Of a stretch of DNA of 31,417 nucleotides, positions 25,492 to 31,417 are shown one piece after another. Origin of the DNA: Sphingomonadales bacterium. Its GTDB lineage: Bacteria; Pseudomonadota; Alphaproteobacteria; Sphingomonadales; Sphingomonadaceae. The stretch spans positions 1 to 31,417 of the forward strand of contig JAIYAA010000012.1 of NCBI GenBank assembly GCA_027489295.1. Direction: 5' to 3'. Within the stretch, counting starts at the first letter, position 1. Each line of letters starts with the position of its first letter. Under the pieces are notes generated by a model, which worked only from the letters and a program-made list of their open reading frames with translations, had not been told where the DNA came from and made no database searches. The position numbers and the translations under genes were made by a program.

Positions 25492-26145
25492 TCATCGCTG
25501 CTGCGCGTAGCGGACGCGGACCGGCCGGCCATCGGGCGTCGCGCTCAGGTCGACCACGCAGATATGGTCCATCCGGGCGTGCGGGCCGCAGCCGATGCCG
25601 GCGAAGCGGAAAGCCTTGTCGAACAGCAGCTTGCGATGGCCGCGGTCGGGCACGCCATCGTCTACGACCATCTGCCGCACGACTTCTTCGGCGTCGTTCG
25701 TGCCATAGGCGATCGCTTCGCCGACATAGATGCCGCCGCCATGGCGCTTCACCCGGTCGCCCGGCGCGCTGCCATCGGCGCCGACATGGCCTCGCGCCCC
25801 CAGTGCACCCTGGTCGCGCGAATAGTCGGCTGCCGTCAGGGTGAGGATCTGCGCCGGGGCGAGCGGCGGCAGCGGGGCTTGTCGCTCGAGGAAGGCGATG
25901 GTCTCGTCCACCACCGCGACCCCTTCCTTGGTCAGGATGCCGTTATAGTCGCCGGGCATGTAGACGATCTCGCCGTCGAAATAGCTGCGATAGCTTCGTA
26001 GGTGCTCGGCATATGCCTTTGGATTGGCACGAACGGCGTTGATCTGCTGGAGGATGGTATCCTCCAGCGTCTGCGCATGAAGCCCGCCCGCGGCGAACAG
26101 CCACGCGCAAGAAAGCGCGGAAATCGCACGTGCGCGAAATCGCAT
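25492..26145 (-). CDS. Secreted CAP-domain (CRISP/antigen 5/PR-1) protein
   Basis: This 217-residue protein has a signal peptide (about residues 1-24, ending LHAQT) and a single bacterial CAP/SCP domain. Conserved landmarks are the first helix LEDTILQQINAVRANPKAYAEHL, the metal-type His and loop GHVGADGSAPGDRV (about 118-131), the Glu in VGEAIAYGT (about 143), and DRGHRKLLFDKAFRFAGIGCGPH. Two Cys near the end (GCGPH; HICVV) may pair. Bacterial CAP proteins are extracellular or periplasmic, with lipid-binding or protease-like roles proposed but rarely shown. No linked substrate gene is evident. Confidence 0.85.
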   Translation of the reverse strand: MRFRARAISALSCAWLFAAGGLHAQTLEDTILQQINAVRANPKAYAEHLRSYRSYFDGEIVYMPGDYNGILTKEGVAVVDETIAFLERQAPLPPLAPAQILTLTAADYSRDQGALGARGHVGADGSAPGDRVKRHGGGIYVGEAIAYGTNDAEEVVRQMVVDDGVPDRGHRKLLFDKAFRFAGIGCGPHARMDHICVVDLSATPDGRPVRVRYAQQR

Positions 26146-26173
26146 TGGACTGTTCCCCGAGCCTGGAGGCTGG

Positions 26174-26203
26174 AGAATAGCTTCACGAATCTTGAAGTAT
26201 CAA
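26174..26203 (-). promoter_or_regulatory. Candidate promoter of the CAP gene with embedded inverted repeat
   Basis: On the minus strand TTGATA (26203-26198, five of six) is followed by 18 bp and TATTCT (26179-26174, four of six), 29 bp before the ATG at 26145. The spacer is almost wholly a CTTCA-N7-TGAAG inverted repeat (26181-26197), a possible operator. Confidence 0.4.
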
Positions 26204-26247
26204 GCGCAATCATTTCGGGCGTGGAAGGAATTTGATCCAAATCGGGG

Positions 26248-27135
26248 CTATTCGGGCCGGCGTGCGGAACGGATCAGCCCCTCCTGCGCGACGCTCGCCA
26301 CCAGCCGGCCATCGCGCGCATAGATGCTGCCGCGGTTGAAGCCGCGGGCATGCCCCGCCCAGGGGCTGTCGGTGGCATAGAGCAGCCATTCGTCGAAGCG
26401 GAACGGCTCGTGCATCCAAAGCGCATGGTCGAGGCTGGCGGTCTGGACCTGACCGCTCATCCAGCTGACCCCGTGGGGCAGCATGCAGGTGCCGAGCAGC
26501 GTCATGTCGCTGGCATAAGCGAGCATCGCCCGGTGTAGCGCGGGATCGTCGGGCAGGGGGGCGACGACGCGGAACCAGCTATATTGCCGCGGTTCGCGCG
26601 GTTCCGGCTGGAACCAGTTGCGCGGGTTGACCGGGCGGATCTCGATCGGGCGGGCGCGCAGGAAGAAGCGCTTGAACTTCTCCGGAATCTGATCGCGGAT
26701 CTGCTCGCGCAGCTCCGCCTCGGACCGCAATTCCTCGGGCGGCGGCACATCGGGCATCATGTCCTGGTGGTGCAGCCCGTCGTCGGGGAGGTGAAAGGAT
26801 GCCGCCATGTTGAGGATCGGCTTGCCCTTCTGCATCGCGATGACGCGGCGATTGGCGAAGCTGCGCCCCTCGAAGTCGCGCACCACCCGGTAGAGGATTG
26901 GGTAATCCTCGTCGCCCGCGCGCATGAAATAGGCATGGAGCGAATGCGCGACCTTGCCGTCGTCCACCGAGCGCTGCGCCGCCTGCAGTGCCTGCGCGAT
27001 CACCTGCCCCCCGAACACCCGCCCGACCCCGCCCGGCTGGCGGGCGCCGCGATAGAGATCGGTGTCGAGCGTCTCGACGTCGAGCAGCGCGGTGAGGCCG
27101 GCGACGAGGTCTTGCGCGGAGTTGGGATCGGTCAT
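26248..27135 (-). CDS. tesB: Acyl-CoA thioesterase II (TesB family)
   Basis: This 295-residue double-hotdog thioesterase hydrolyses medium- to long-chain acyl-CoA to free acid and CoA. It has an N-terminal hotdog with GRVFGGQVIAQALQAAQRSV and HSLHAYFMRAGD, then the C-terminal hotdog with ASDMTLLGTCMLPHG, ASLDHALWMHEPFRFDEW and GRLVASVAQEGLIR. The Asp (LDH), Thr/Ser region and Gln (AQEG) of the E. coli TesB active site are present. The length matches the family (~286-295). Its ATG overlaps the stop of the upstream acyl-CoA dehydrogenase (TGATG), so the two are translationally coupled, and the cluster context supports a role in acyl-CoA turnover. Confidence 0.93.
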   Translation of the reverse strand: MTDPNSAQDLVAGLTALLDVETLDTDLYRGARQPGGVGRVFGGQVIAQALQAAQRSVDDGKVAHSLHAYFMRAGDEDYPILYRVVRDFEGRSFANRRVIAMQKGKPILNMAASFHLPDDGLHHQDMMPDVPPPEELRSEAELREQIRDQIPEKFKRFFLRARPIEIRPVNPRNWFQPEPREPRQYSWFRVVAPLPDDPALHRAMLAYASDMTLLGTCMLPHGVSWMSGQVQTASLDHALWMHEPFRFDEWLLYATDSPWAGHARGFNRGSIYARDGRLVASVAQEGLIRSARRPE

Positions 27136-28259
27136 CAGTAGCCGGCGGCCTCCGCAAGCGCATTGGCGTGATAGTTGGAATCGCCGAACATCTCGGCGAG
27201 CACGCGGGCGCGCTTCATGTAGAAGCCGATGTCATATTCGTCGGTCATGCCGATGCCGCCATGCATCTGGATACCCTCCTGCACCGCAAGCGTGGTGGCA
27301 AGCCCGGTCATCGCCTTGGCGATGGCGACGGCCTCGTCGGCGGGCTCGCCGGCATCGAGCAACTGCTGGGCCTTGAGCGTGGCGGCGCGGGCGACTTCCA
27401 GCTCGCTGTAGAGATGCGCGGCACGGTGCTGGAGCGCCTGAAAGCTGCCGATCAGCGTGCCGAACTGCTTGCGTTCCTTGAGATAGCCGAGCGTCATGTC
27501 GCTCGCGCCCGCCCCCACGCCGAGCAGCTCGGCCGAAGCGCCCGCCCCGGCGGCGCGGAGCAGCCGGCCGAGGGGATCGGCACCGGCGTCGATCTCGCCG
27601 ACCACCGCATCGGCGGTGACTTCGACCCCGTCAAAGGTCGCGTGCGCGGCAAGGCTGGAATCGGCAAGGCGTTCGGGGCGGAGGTCGAGCCCTGCGGCCT
27701 TGGGGTCGATGGCGAACAGGGTGATGCCGTTCGTGTCCGTGTCGCTGCCGGCGGTGCGCGCAGTGACGAGGATCAGGTCGGCGGCATGGGCGTGATGGGC
27801 GAAGCGCTTGGCGCCGGTCAGTCGGAAGCCGTTGCCCGCGCGTTCGGCCTTGAGCGCGACGGCGCGGCCGAACTTGGGCTTTTCGTCATGCGCGATCGCG
27901 ATCACCGCCTTGCCGGCCGCGATGCCGGGGAACCAGCGCTCGGCGTGCGCCGTGCCCTTCAGCGCCTCGACCGCGGCGACGGCGGTGGAGAGGAAGGGGG
28001 AGGGGGTGAGGTTGCGGCCGATCTCCTCCAGCACCACGCCCGCCTCGACATGGCCGAGGCCAAGGCCGCCCGATGTTTCGGGGATCAGGATGCCGGTGAG
28101 GCCCATCTCGGCGAACTGCTTCCACAGGTCGCGGCTGAAGCCGGTGGGGTCCTTGGCGTCGCGCAAGGACCGGAGGTGGCGGACGGGGGCATGTTCGGCG
28201 ACGAACTCCCGGGCGGTATCGCGGAGCATCGTCTGTTCGTCGTTGAGGTAGAGCGGCAT
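27135..28259 (-). CDS. Acyl-CoA dehydrogenase family protein, catalytic Glu apparently absent
   Basis: This 374-residue flavoprotein of the acyl-CoA dehydrogenase fold has an N-terminal helical domain (LNDEQTMLRDTAREFVAEHAPV), a middle beta domain (GAKRFAHHAHAADLILVTART) and a C-terminal four-helix domain (FQALQHRAAHLYSELEVARA; AVQEGIQMHGGIGMTDEYDIGFYMKRARV). The position where most family members carry the catalytic Glu before a Gly-Thr (E-G-T) lacks it here. Such subunits are known as non-catalytic partners in heteromeric dehydrogenases for bulky substrates such as steroid side chains. It is 71 bp downstream of another acyl-CoA dehydrogenase gene and coupled to tesB. The substrate is unknown. 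Confidence 0.88.
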   Translation of the reverse strand: MPLYLNDEQTMLRDTAREFVAEHAPVRHLRSLRDAKDPTGFSRDLWKQFAEMGLTGILIPETSGGLGLGHVEAGVVLEEIGRNLTPSPFLSTAVAAVEALKGTAHAERWFPGIAAGKAVIAIAHDEKPKFGRAVALKAERAGNGFRLTGAKRFAHHAHAADLILVTARTAGSDTDTNGITLFAIDPKAAGLDLRPERLADSSLAAHATFDGVEVTADAVVGEIDAGADPLGRLLRAAGAGASAELLGVGAGASDMTLGYLKERKQFGTLIGSFQALQHRAAHLYSELEVARAATLKAQQLLDAGEPADEAVAIAKAMTGLATTLAVQEGIQMHGGIGMTDEYDIGFYMKRARVLAEMFGDSNYHANALAEAAGY

Positions 28260-28330
28260 GGGCAGATCCCGATCGTTGGTGTCACGAGCACACGGTACGC
28301 GGCCCCGGCATCAGCCGAGGCAAGCGATGC

Positions 28331-29515
28331 TCAGCCCGGCAATTCCAGGATCCGTTTGGCGACGATGTTGAGCTGGATCTCGCTGGTCCCGCCCTCGATC
28401 GAATTGGCCTTGGTGCGCAGCCAGGCGCGGGGCTTGGCGCCCTTGGCCGAGGCCTCGCTTTCCCATTCCAGCGCGTCCGATCCGCCCGCAGCCATGATCA
28501 GCTCGTGGCGCTGCTTGTTCAGCTCGGTGCCGACATATTTCATCATGCTCGGCTGGGCCGGGTGGGCGCGGCCGGCCTTGAGTTCGTCGAGGAAGCGCTC
28601 GGACATCGCCGAGAAGGCGCGCATCCGCACCTCGAACAGCGCGATCTGCGCGCGCAGGATCGGATCGGCGAGCCGGCCCTGATCGTCGAGCCCGATCGTC
28701 GCGATCGCGCCTTCGATCAGCGGATTGCCGCCCGCCCGGTCGAGCCCCATGCCCGAGATCATCTCGCGCTCATGGCCGAGCAGGTATTTGGCGACGTCCC
28801 AGCCCTTGTTCTCCTCATGCACCCGCTGCGACTTGGGCACCTTCACATTGTCGAAGAAGGTTTCGCAGAAGGGGGAGTAGCCCGAGATCAGCAGGATCGG
28901 CTTGGTCGAGACGCCGGGCGAGGCCATGTCGAACAGCACGAAGCTGATCCCGCCCTGCTTGGTCTCCTTGGAGGTGCGGACCAGGCAGAAGATCCAGTCG
29001 GCCTTGTCGGCATAGCTGGTCCACACCTTCTGGCCGTTGACGATGTAATGGTCACCCCCATCCTCGGCCCAGGCCTGGAGCCCCGCGAGGTCGGAGCCGG
29101 CATTGGGTTCCGAATAGCCCTGGCACCAGCGAATCTCGCCGCGGGCGATCTTGGGCAGGTGCTCGAGCTTCTGGTCCTCGGTGCCGTATTTGAGCAGCGC
29201 CGGCCCGAGCATCGAAATGCCGAAGCTGTTGAGCGGGCTGCGCGCCCCCATCCGCTTCATTTCCTCGCGCAGGATCTTGGTCTCGGCCGGGGAAAGCCCG
29301 CCGCCGCCATATTGCGTGGGCCAATCGGGCACCGTCCAGCCGCGCGCGGCCATGCGGTCCATCCAGACCTTCTGGTCCGGATGCGCCCAGTCGGGATTGC
29401 GCCCGCCCCAGACAATGTCCTTCTCGGACCGGATCGGTTCGCGCATCGCGGGAGGACAGTTCGCCTCCAGCCAGGTGCGGGTTTCCGTGCGGAATTGCTC
29501 AAGCTGCTCGGTCAT
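28331..29515 (-). CDS. Acyl-CoA dehydrogenase with catalytic Glu
   Basis: This 394-residue FAD enzyme catalyses alpha-beta desaturation of an acyl-CoA. It has the flavin-binding segment WCQGYSEPNAGSDLAGLQ (about residues 125-142), VNGQKVWTSYADKADW, and the C-terminal IEGGTSEIQLNIVAKRILELPG, in which E374 is the expected catalytic base. ATG at 29515 has AAGGAG at good spacing; ATG at 29518 directly before it is too close to the Shine-Dalgarno. It lies 91 bp downstream of the FadB/FadJ-type gene and may form a complex with the next dehydrogenase. The substrate is not predictable; long-chain, branched or terpenoid acyl-CoA are all possible. Confidence 0.9.
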   Translation of the reverse strand: MTEQLEQFRTETRTWLEANCPPAMREPIRSEKDIVWGGRNPDWAHPDQKVWMDRMAARGWTVPDWPTQYGGGGLSPAETKILREEMKRMGARSPLNSFGISMLGPALLKYGTEDQKLEHLPKIARGEIRWCQGYSEPNAGSDLAGLQAWAEDGGDHYIVNGQKVWTSYADKADWIFCLVRTSKETKQGGISFVLFDMASPGVSTKPILLISGYSPFCETFFDNVKVPKSQRVHEENKGWDVAKYLLGHEREMISGMGLDRAGGNPLIEGAIATIGLDDQGRLADPILRAQIALFEVRMRAFSAMSERFLDELKAGRAHPAQPSMMKYVGTELNKQRHELIMAAGGSDALEWESEASAKGAKPRAWLRTKANSIEGGTSEIQLNIVAKRILELPG

Positions 29516-29518
29516 CAT

Positions 29519-29550
29519 CCTCTCCTTGCACCCTCTCCGTGGAGGAGAGG
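29519..29550 (-). promoter_or_regulatory. Possible alternative fold over the acyl-CoA dehydrogenase ribosome-binding site
   Basis: In the minus-strand mRNA, CCUCUCC (29550-29544) can pair either with GGAGAGG at 29538-29532 (an 8-bp hairpin with a 5-base loop) or with an identical GGAGAGG at 29525-29519. The second copy is the 3' part of the Shine-Dalgarno and runs up to the start codons. The two folds are mutually exclusive. Confidence 0.35.
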
Positions 29551-29590
29551 GCGGGCGGGGTGACGATTTGCTCGTCTTGTCCCCGCCCGC
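29531..29590. repeat. Two adjacent hairpins between the dehydrogenase and FadB/FadJ-type genes
   Basis: CCCTCTCC (29531-29538) pairs with GGAGAGGG (29544-29551). Then GCGGGCGGGG (29551-29560) pairs perfectly with CCCCGCCCGC (29581-29590) around a 20-base loop that itself holds GACGA/TCGTC (29562-29566 with 29572-29576). The CT-rich hairpin followed by a G-rich tract resembles half of the palindromic element inside mutL. It may also act as an attenuator after the FadB/FadJ-type gene. Confidence 0.55.
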
Positions 29591-29605
29591 GCCTGACGGC
29601 GCTGT

Positions 29606-31417
29606 TTAGCGGTTGAACTTCTCGCCCTTCTCCGCCTTCTCGCGGAGCAGCGGGGCGACCTCGAAGCCGTACTTTTCCAGGCCCTCGACGATCTTCTTCA
29701 GGCCCTCGGTGTCGGCCCAGAACATCGGCCCGCCCCGGTACGGGGGCCAGCCATAGCCATAGACCCACACCACATCGATATCGCTCGCCCGCTGGGCCAT
29801 GCCTTCCGCGAGGATCAGCGCGCCTTCGTTGACCATGGTGTAGAGCGTGCGGACGACGATCTCCTCCTCGGTGATCTCATGGCTCGGCACGTTCAGCTTG
29901 CCGCGCCATTCCTCGATCAGCTCGGCGACGCGCGGGCTGTTCGAGGGCTGGCGCTTCTCGTCATAATCGTAGAAGCCGGCGCCCTTCTTCTGGCCCCAGC
30001 GGCCTTCGGCGGCGAGCGCGTCGCGGATATTCTCGATGCGGGTCGGATCGCGGTGCCAGCCGATGTCGACGCCGGCGAGATCGGCCATCTGGAACGGCCC
30101 CATCGGCATGCCGAAGGAGACATGGACCTTGTCGATCTGCTCCGGCGTCGCGCCTTCGAGCAGCATCGTGTTCGCCTCGATCTGGCGCGGCATCAGCATG
30201 CGGTTGCCGATAAAGCCGTAGCAGACCCCCGCGATCACCGCGACCTTCTTAATCTTCTTGCTCAGCGCCATGGCAGTCGCCAGCACGTCATCCGCGGTCT
30301 TGGCGCCACGGACGATCTCCAGCAGCTTCATCACATTGGCCGGGGAGAAGAAGTGCAGCCCCACCACGTCCTGCGGGCGGCTGGTGGCGGCGGCGATCTC
30401 GTCGATGTTGAGATAGCTGGTGTTCGACGCAAGGATCGCGCCCGGCTTGGCGATCTTGTCGAGCCGGCCGAACACGTCCTTCTTCACGTCCATGCTCTCA
30501 TAGACGGCCTCGATGATCAGGTCGCACTCGGCGAGATCGTCGAAATTGAGCGTGGGCTTGAGCAGGCCCATCGCCTTCTCGACCTGCTCGGCGGTCATCC
30601 GGCCCTTGGCGGCGGTCGCCTCGTAGTTCTTGCGCATCACGCCGGTGCCGCGGTCCAGCGCCTCCTGCGCCATCTCGACGATGGTGACCGCCACACCGGC
30701 GGACAGGAAGTTCATGCTGATCCCGCCGCCCATCGTGCCGGCACCGATCACGCCGACGCGCTTGATGTCGCGCAGCTGGATGTCGTCGGCGATGCCGTCG
30801 ATCTTCGCCGCCTTGCGCTCGGCGAAGAAGATGTGGCGCAGTGCCGCCGACTGCTGACCCATGATCAGCTTCATGAAGCCCATCCGCTCGGCCTGGACGC
30901 CTTCGGCATAGGGCTTGCCGGCGGTCTGCTCGATCAGGTCGACGATCGTGTTCGGCGCGTCGAGCCCGCGGAAGCGCCTGGCATTGGCGGCGCGGAACTT
31001 GGCGAAGGTTTCCGCATCGACGGTGACCGGACGCTCGCTGGAGCGCGAGACCGGCTTGCCGATCACCTCGTTGGCAAAGGCCACCGCATCGGCGAGCAGG
31101 CTGTCCTCGCCCGCAAGGCGATCGACGAGCCCCGCGTCCTTCGCCTGGGTGGCCGAGATCGGATCCCCCTTGGTCGCCAGCTCGAGTGCCACTTCGACAC
31201 CCGCGACGCGCGGCATGCGCTGGGTGCCGCCGGCGCCGGGAAGGATGCCGAGCTTCACCTCGGGCAGGCCGAACTTCGCCGAGGGCACGGCGATGCGATA
31301 GTGCGAGGCAAGTGCCACCTCGCACCCGCCGCCCAGCGCGGTGCCGTGCACGGCGGCGATCACCGGCTTGTCGAGCGCCTCGATCTGGTCGACCAGCACC
31401 GGCAGCGACGGCTCGGC
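29606..31417 (-). CDS. FadB/FadJ-type multifunctional beta-oxidation enzyme, 5' end cut by window
   Basis: The frame is open to the window edge, so the N-terminus is missing (about 603 codons are visible). First comes the C-terminal half of an enoyl-CoA hydratase domain ([44 protein letters not shown], with the two catalytic Glu). It is followed by the NAD-binding 3-hydroxyacyl-CoA dehydrogenase domain ([17 protein letters not shown]) and catalytic region [16 protein letters not shown], then two C-terminal helical domains ([39 protein letters not shown]). It hydrates enoyl-CoA and oxidises the 3-hydroxy product in beta-oxidation. The thiolase partner is not in the window. A GTG at 31399 is internal, not the start. 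Confidence 0.95.
   Translation of the reverse strand, partial: AEPSLPVLVDQIEALDKPVIAAVHGTALGGGCEVALASHYRIAVPSAKFGLPEVKLGILPGAGGTQRMPRVAGVEVALELATKGDPISATQAKDAGLVDRLAGEDSLLADAVAFANEVIGKPVSRSSERPVTVDAETFAKFRAANARRFRGLDAPNTIVDLIEQTAGKPYAEGVQAERMGFMKLIMGQQSAALRHIFFAERKAAKIDGIADDIQLRDIKRVGVIGAGTMGGGISMNFLSAGVAVTIVEMAQEALDRGTGVMRKNYEATAAKGRMTAEQVEKAMGLLKPTLNFDDLAECDLIIEAVYESMDVKKDVFGRLDKIAKPGAILASNTSYLNIDEIAAATSRPQDVVGLHFFSPANVMKLLEIVRGAKTADDVLATAMALSKKIKKVAVIAGVCYGFIGNRMLMPRQIEANTMLLEGATPEQIDKVHVSFGMPMGPFQMADLAGVDIGWHRDPTRIENIRDALAAEGRWGQKKGAGFYDYDEKRQPSNSPRVAELIEEWRGKLNVPSHEITEEEIVVRTLYTMVNEGALILAEGMAQRASDIDVVWVYGYGWPPYRGGPMFWADTEGLKKIVEGLEKYGFEVAPLLREKAEKGEKFNR

Noticed and set aside
31382..31399. 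GTG at 31399 as the start of the FadB/FadJ-type gene
   Set aside because: The frame stays open to the window edge and the first half of the hydratase domain would be missing, so the gene is simply cut off.

Overview
The window is a high-GC alphaproteobacterial chromosome segment, most likely from a sphingomonad (Sphingomonas or a close relative). The main reason is a serine palmitoyltransferase whose active-site residues keep exactly the spacing of the Sphingomonas paucimobilis enzyme. A PEP-CTERM protein, three Lys(CUU) tRNAs suited to AAG-rich genes, and a MutL with an endonuclease motif fit this. There is no phage, IS element, CRISPR array or rRNA. Most of the segment is core housekeeping DNA, and almost every gap is under 230 bp.

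Layout. Positions 1-900 hold the 3' end of a putative polysaccharide deacetylase and a convergent PEP-CTERM-type secreted protein with no in-frame stop. Positions 989-3294 (minus) hold lptG and lptF, the LPS-export permease pair, divergent from obg. Positions 3484-13349 (plus) are a long co-directional run: obg GTPase, a SUFU-like protein, proB, then a sphingolipid module (SDR epimerase/reductase, FkbH-like HAD protein, acyl carrier protein, serine palmitoyltransferase), then a hybrid histidine kinase and a lipoprotein with an internal duplication. Positions 13358-15874 (minus) hold a TetR regulator, a GNAT acetyltransferase, rpmA-rplU with an intrinsic terminator, and hspQ.

Positions 16104-17772 hold tRNA-Ser(CGA), a divergent DUF1826/MerC pair around a Zur-box-like palindrome, and three tandem tRNA-Lys(CUU) genes. 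Positions 17874-23488 (minus) are the elongasome operon mreB-mreC-mreD-mrdA-rodA. mutL diverges from mreB and contains a 123-bp in-frame palindromic element. Positions 25492-31417 (minus) hold a secreted CAP-domain protein and a fatty-acid/acyl-CoA group: a FadB/FadJ-type multifunctional enzyme (cut by the window edge), two acyl-CoA dehydrogenases and TesB thioesterase.

Functional links. Envelope biogenesis dominates: LPS export (LptFG), sphingolipid synthesis (replacing or supplementing LPS in sphingomonads), and rod-shape peptidoglycan synthesis (MreBCD, PBP2, RodA). The most unusual elements are the in-frame palindromic insertion in mutL, the FkbH-like three-part protein inside the sphingolipid module, the predicted Zur-controlled DUF1826/MerC pair, several apparently leaderless promoters, and a possible alternative RNA fold over an acyl-CoA dehydrogenase ribosome-binding site.
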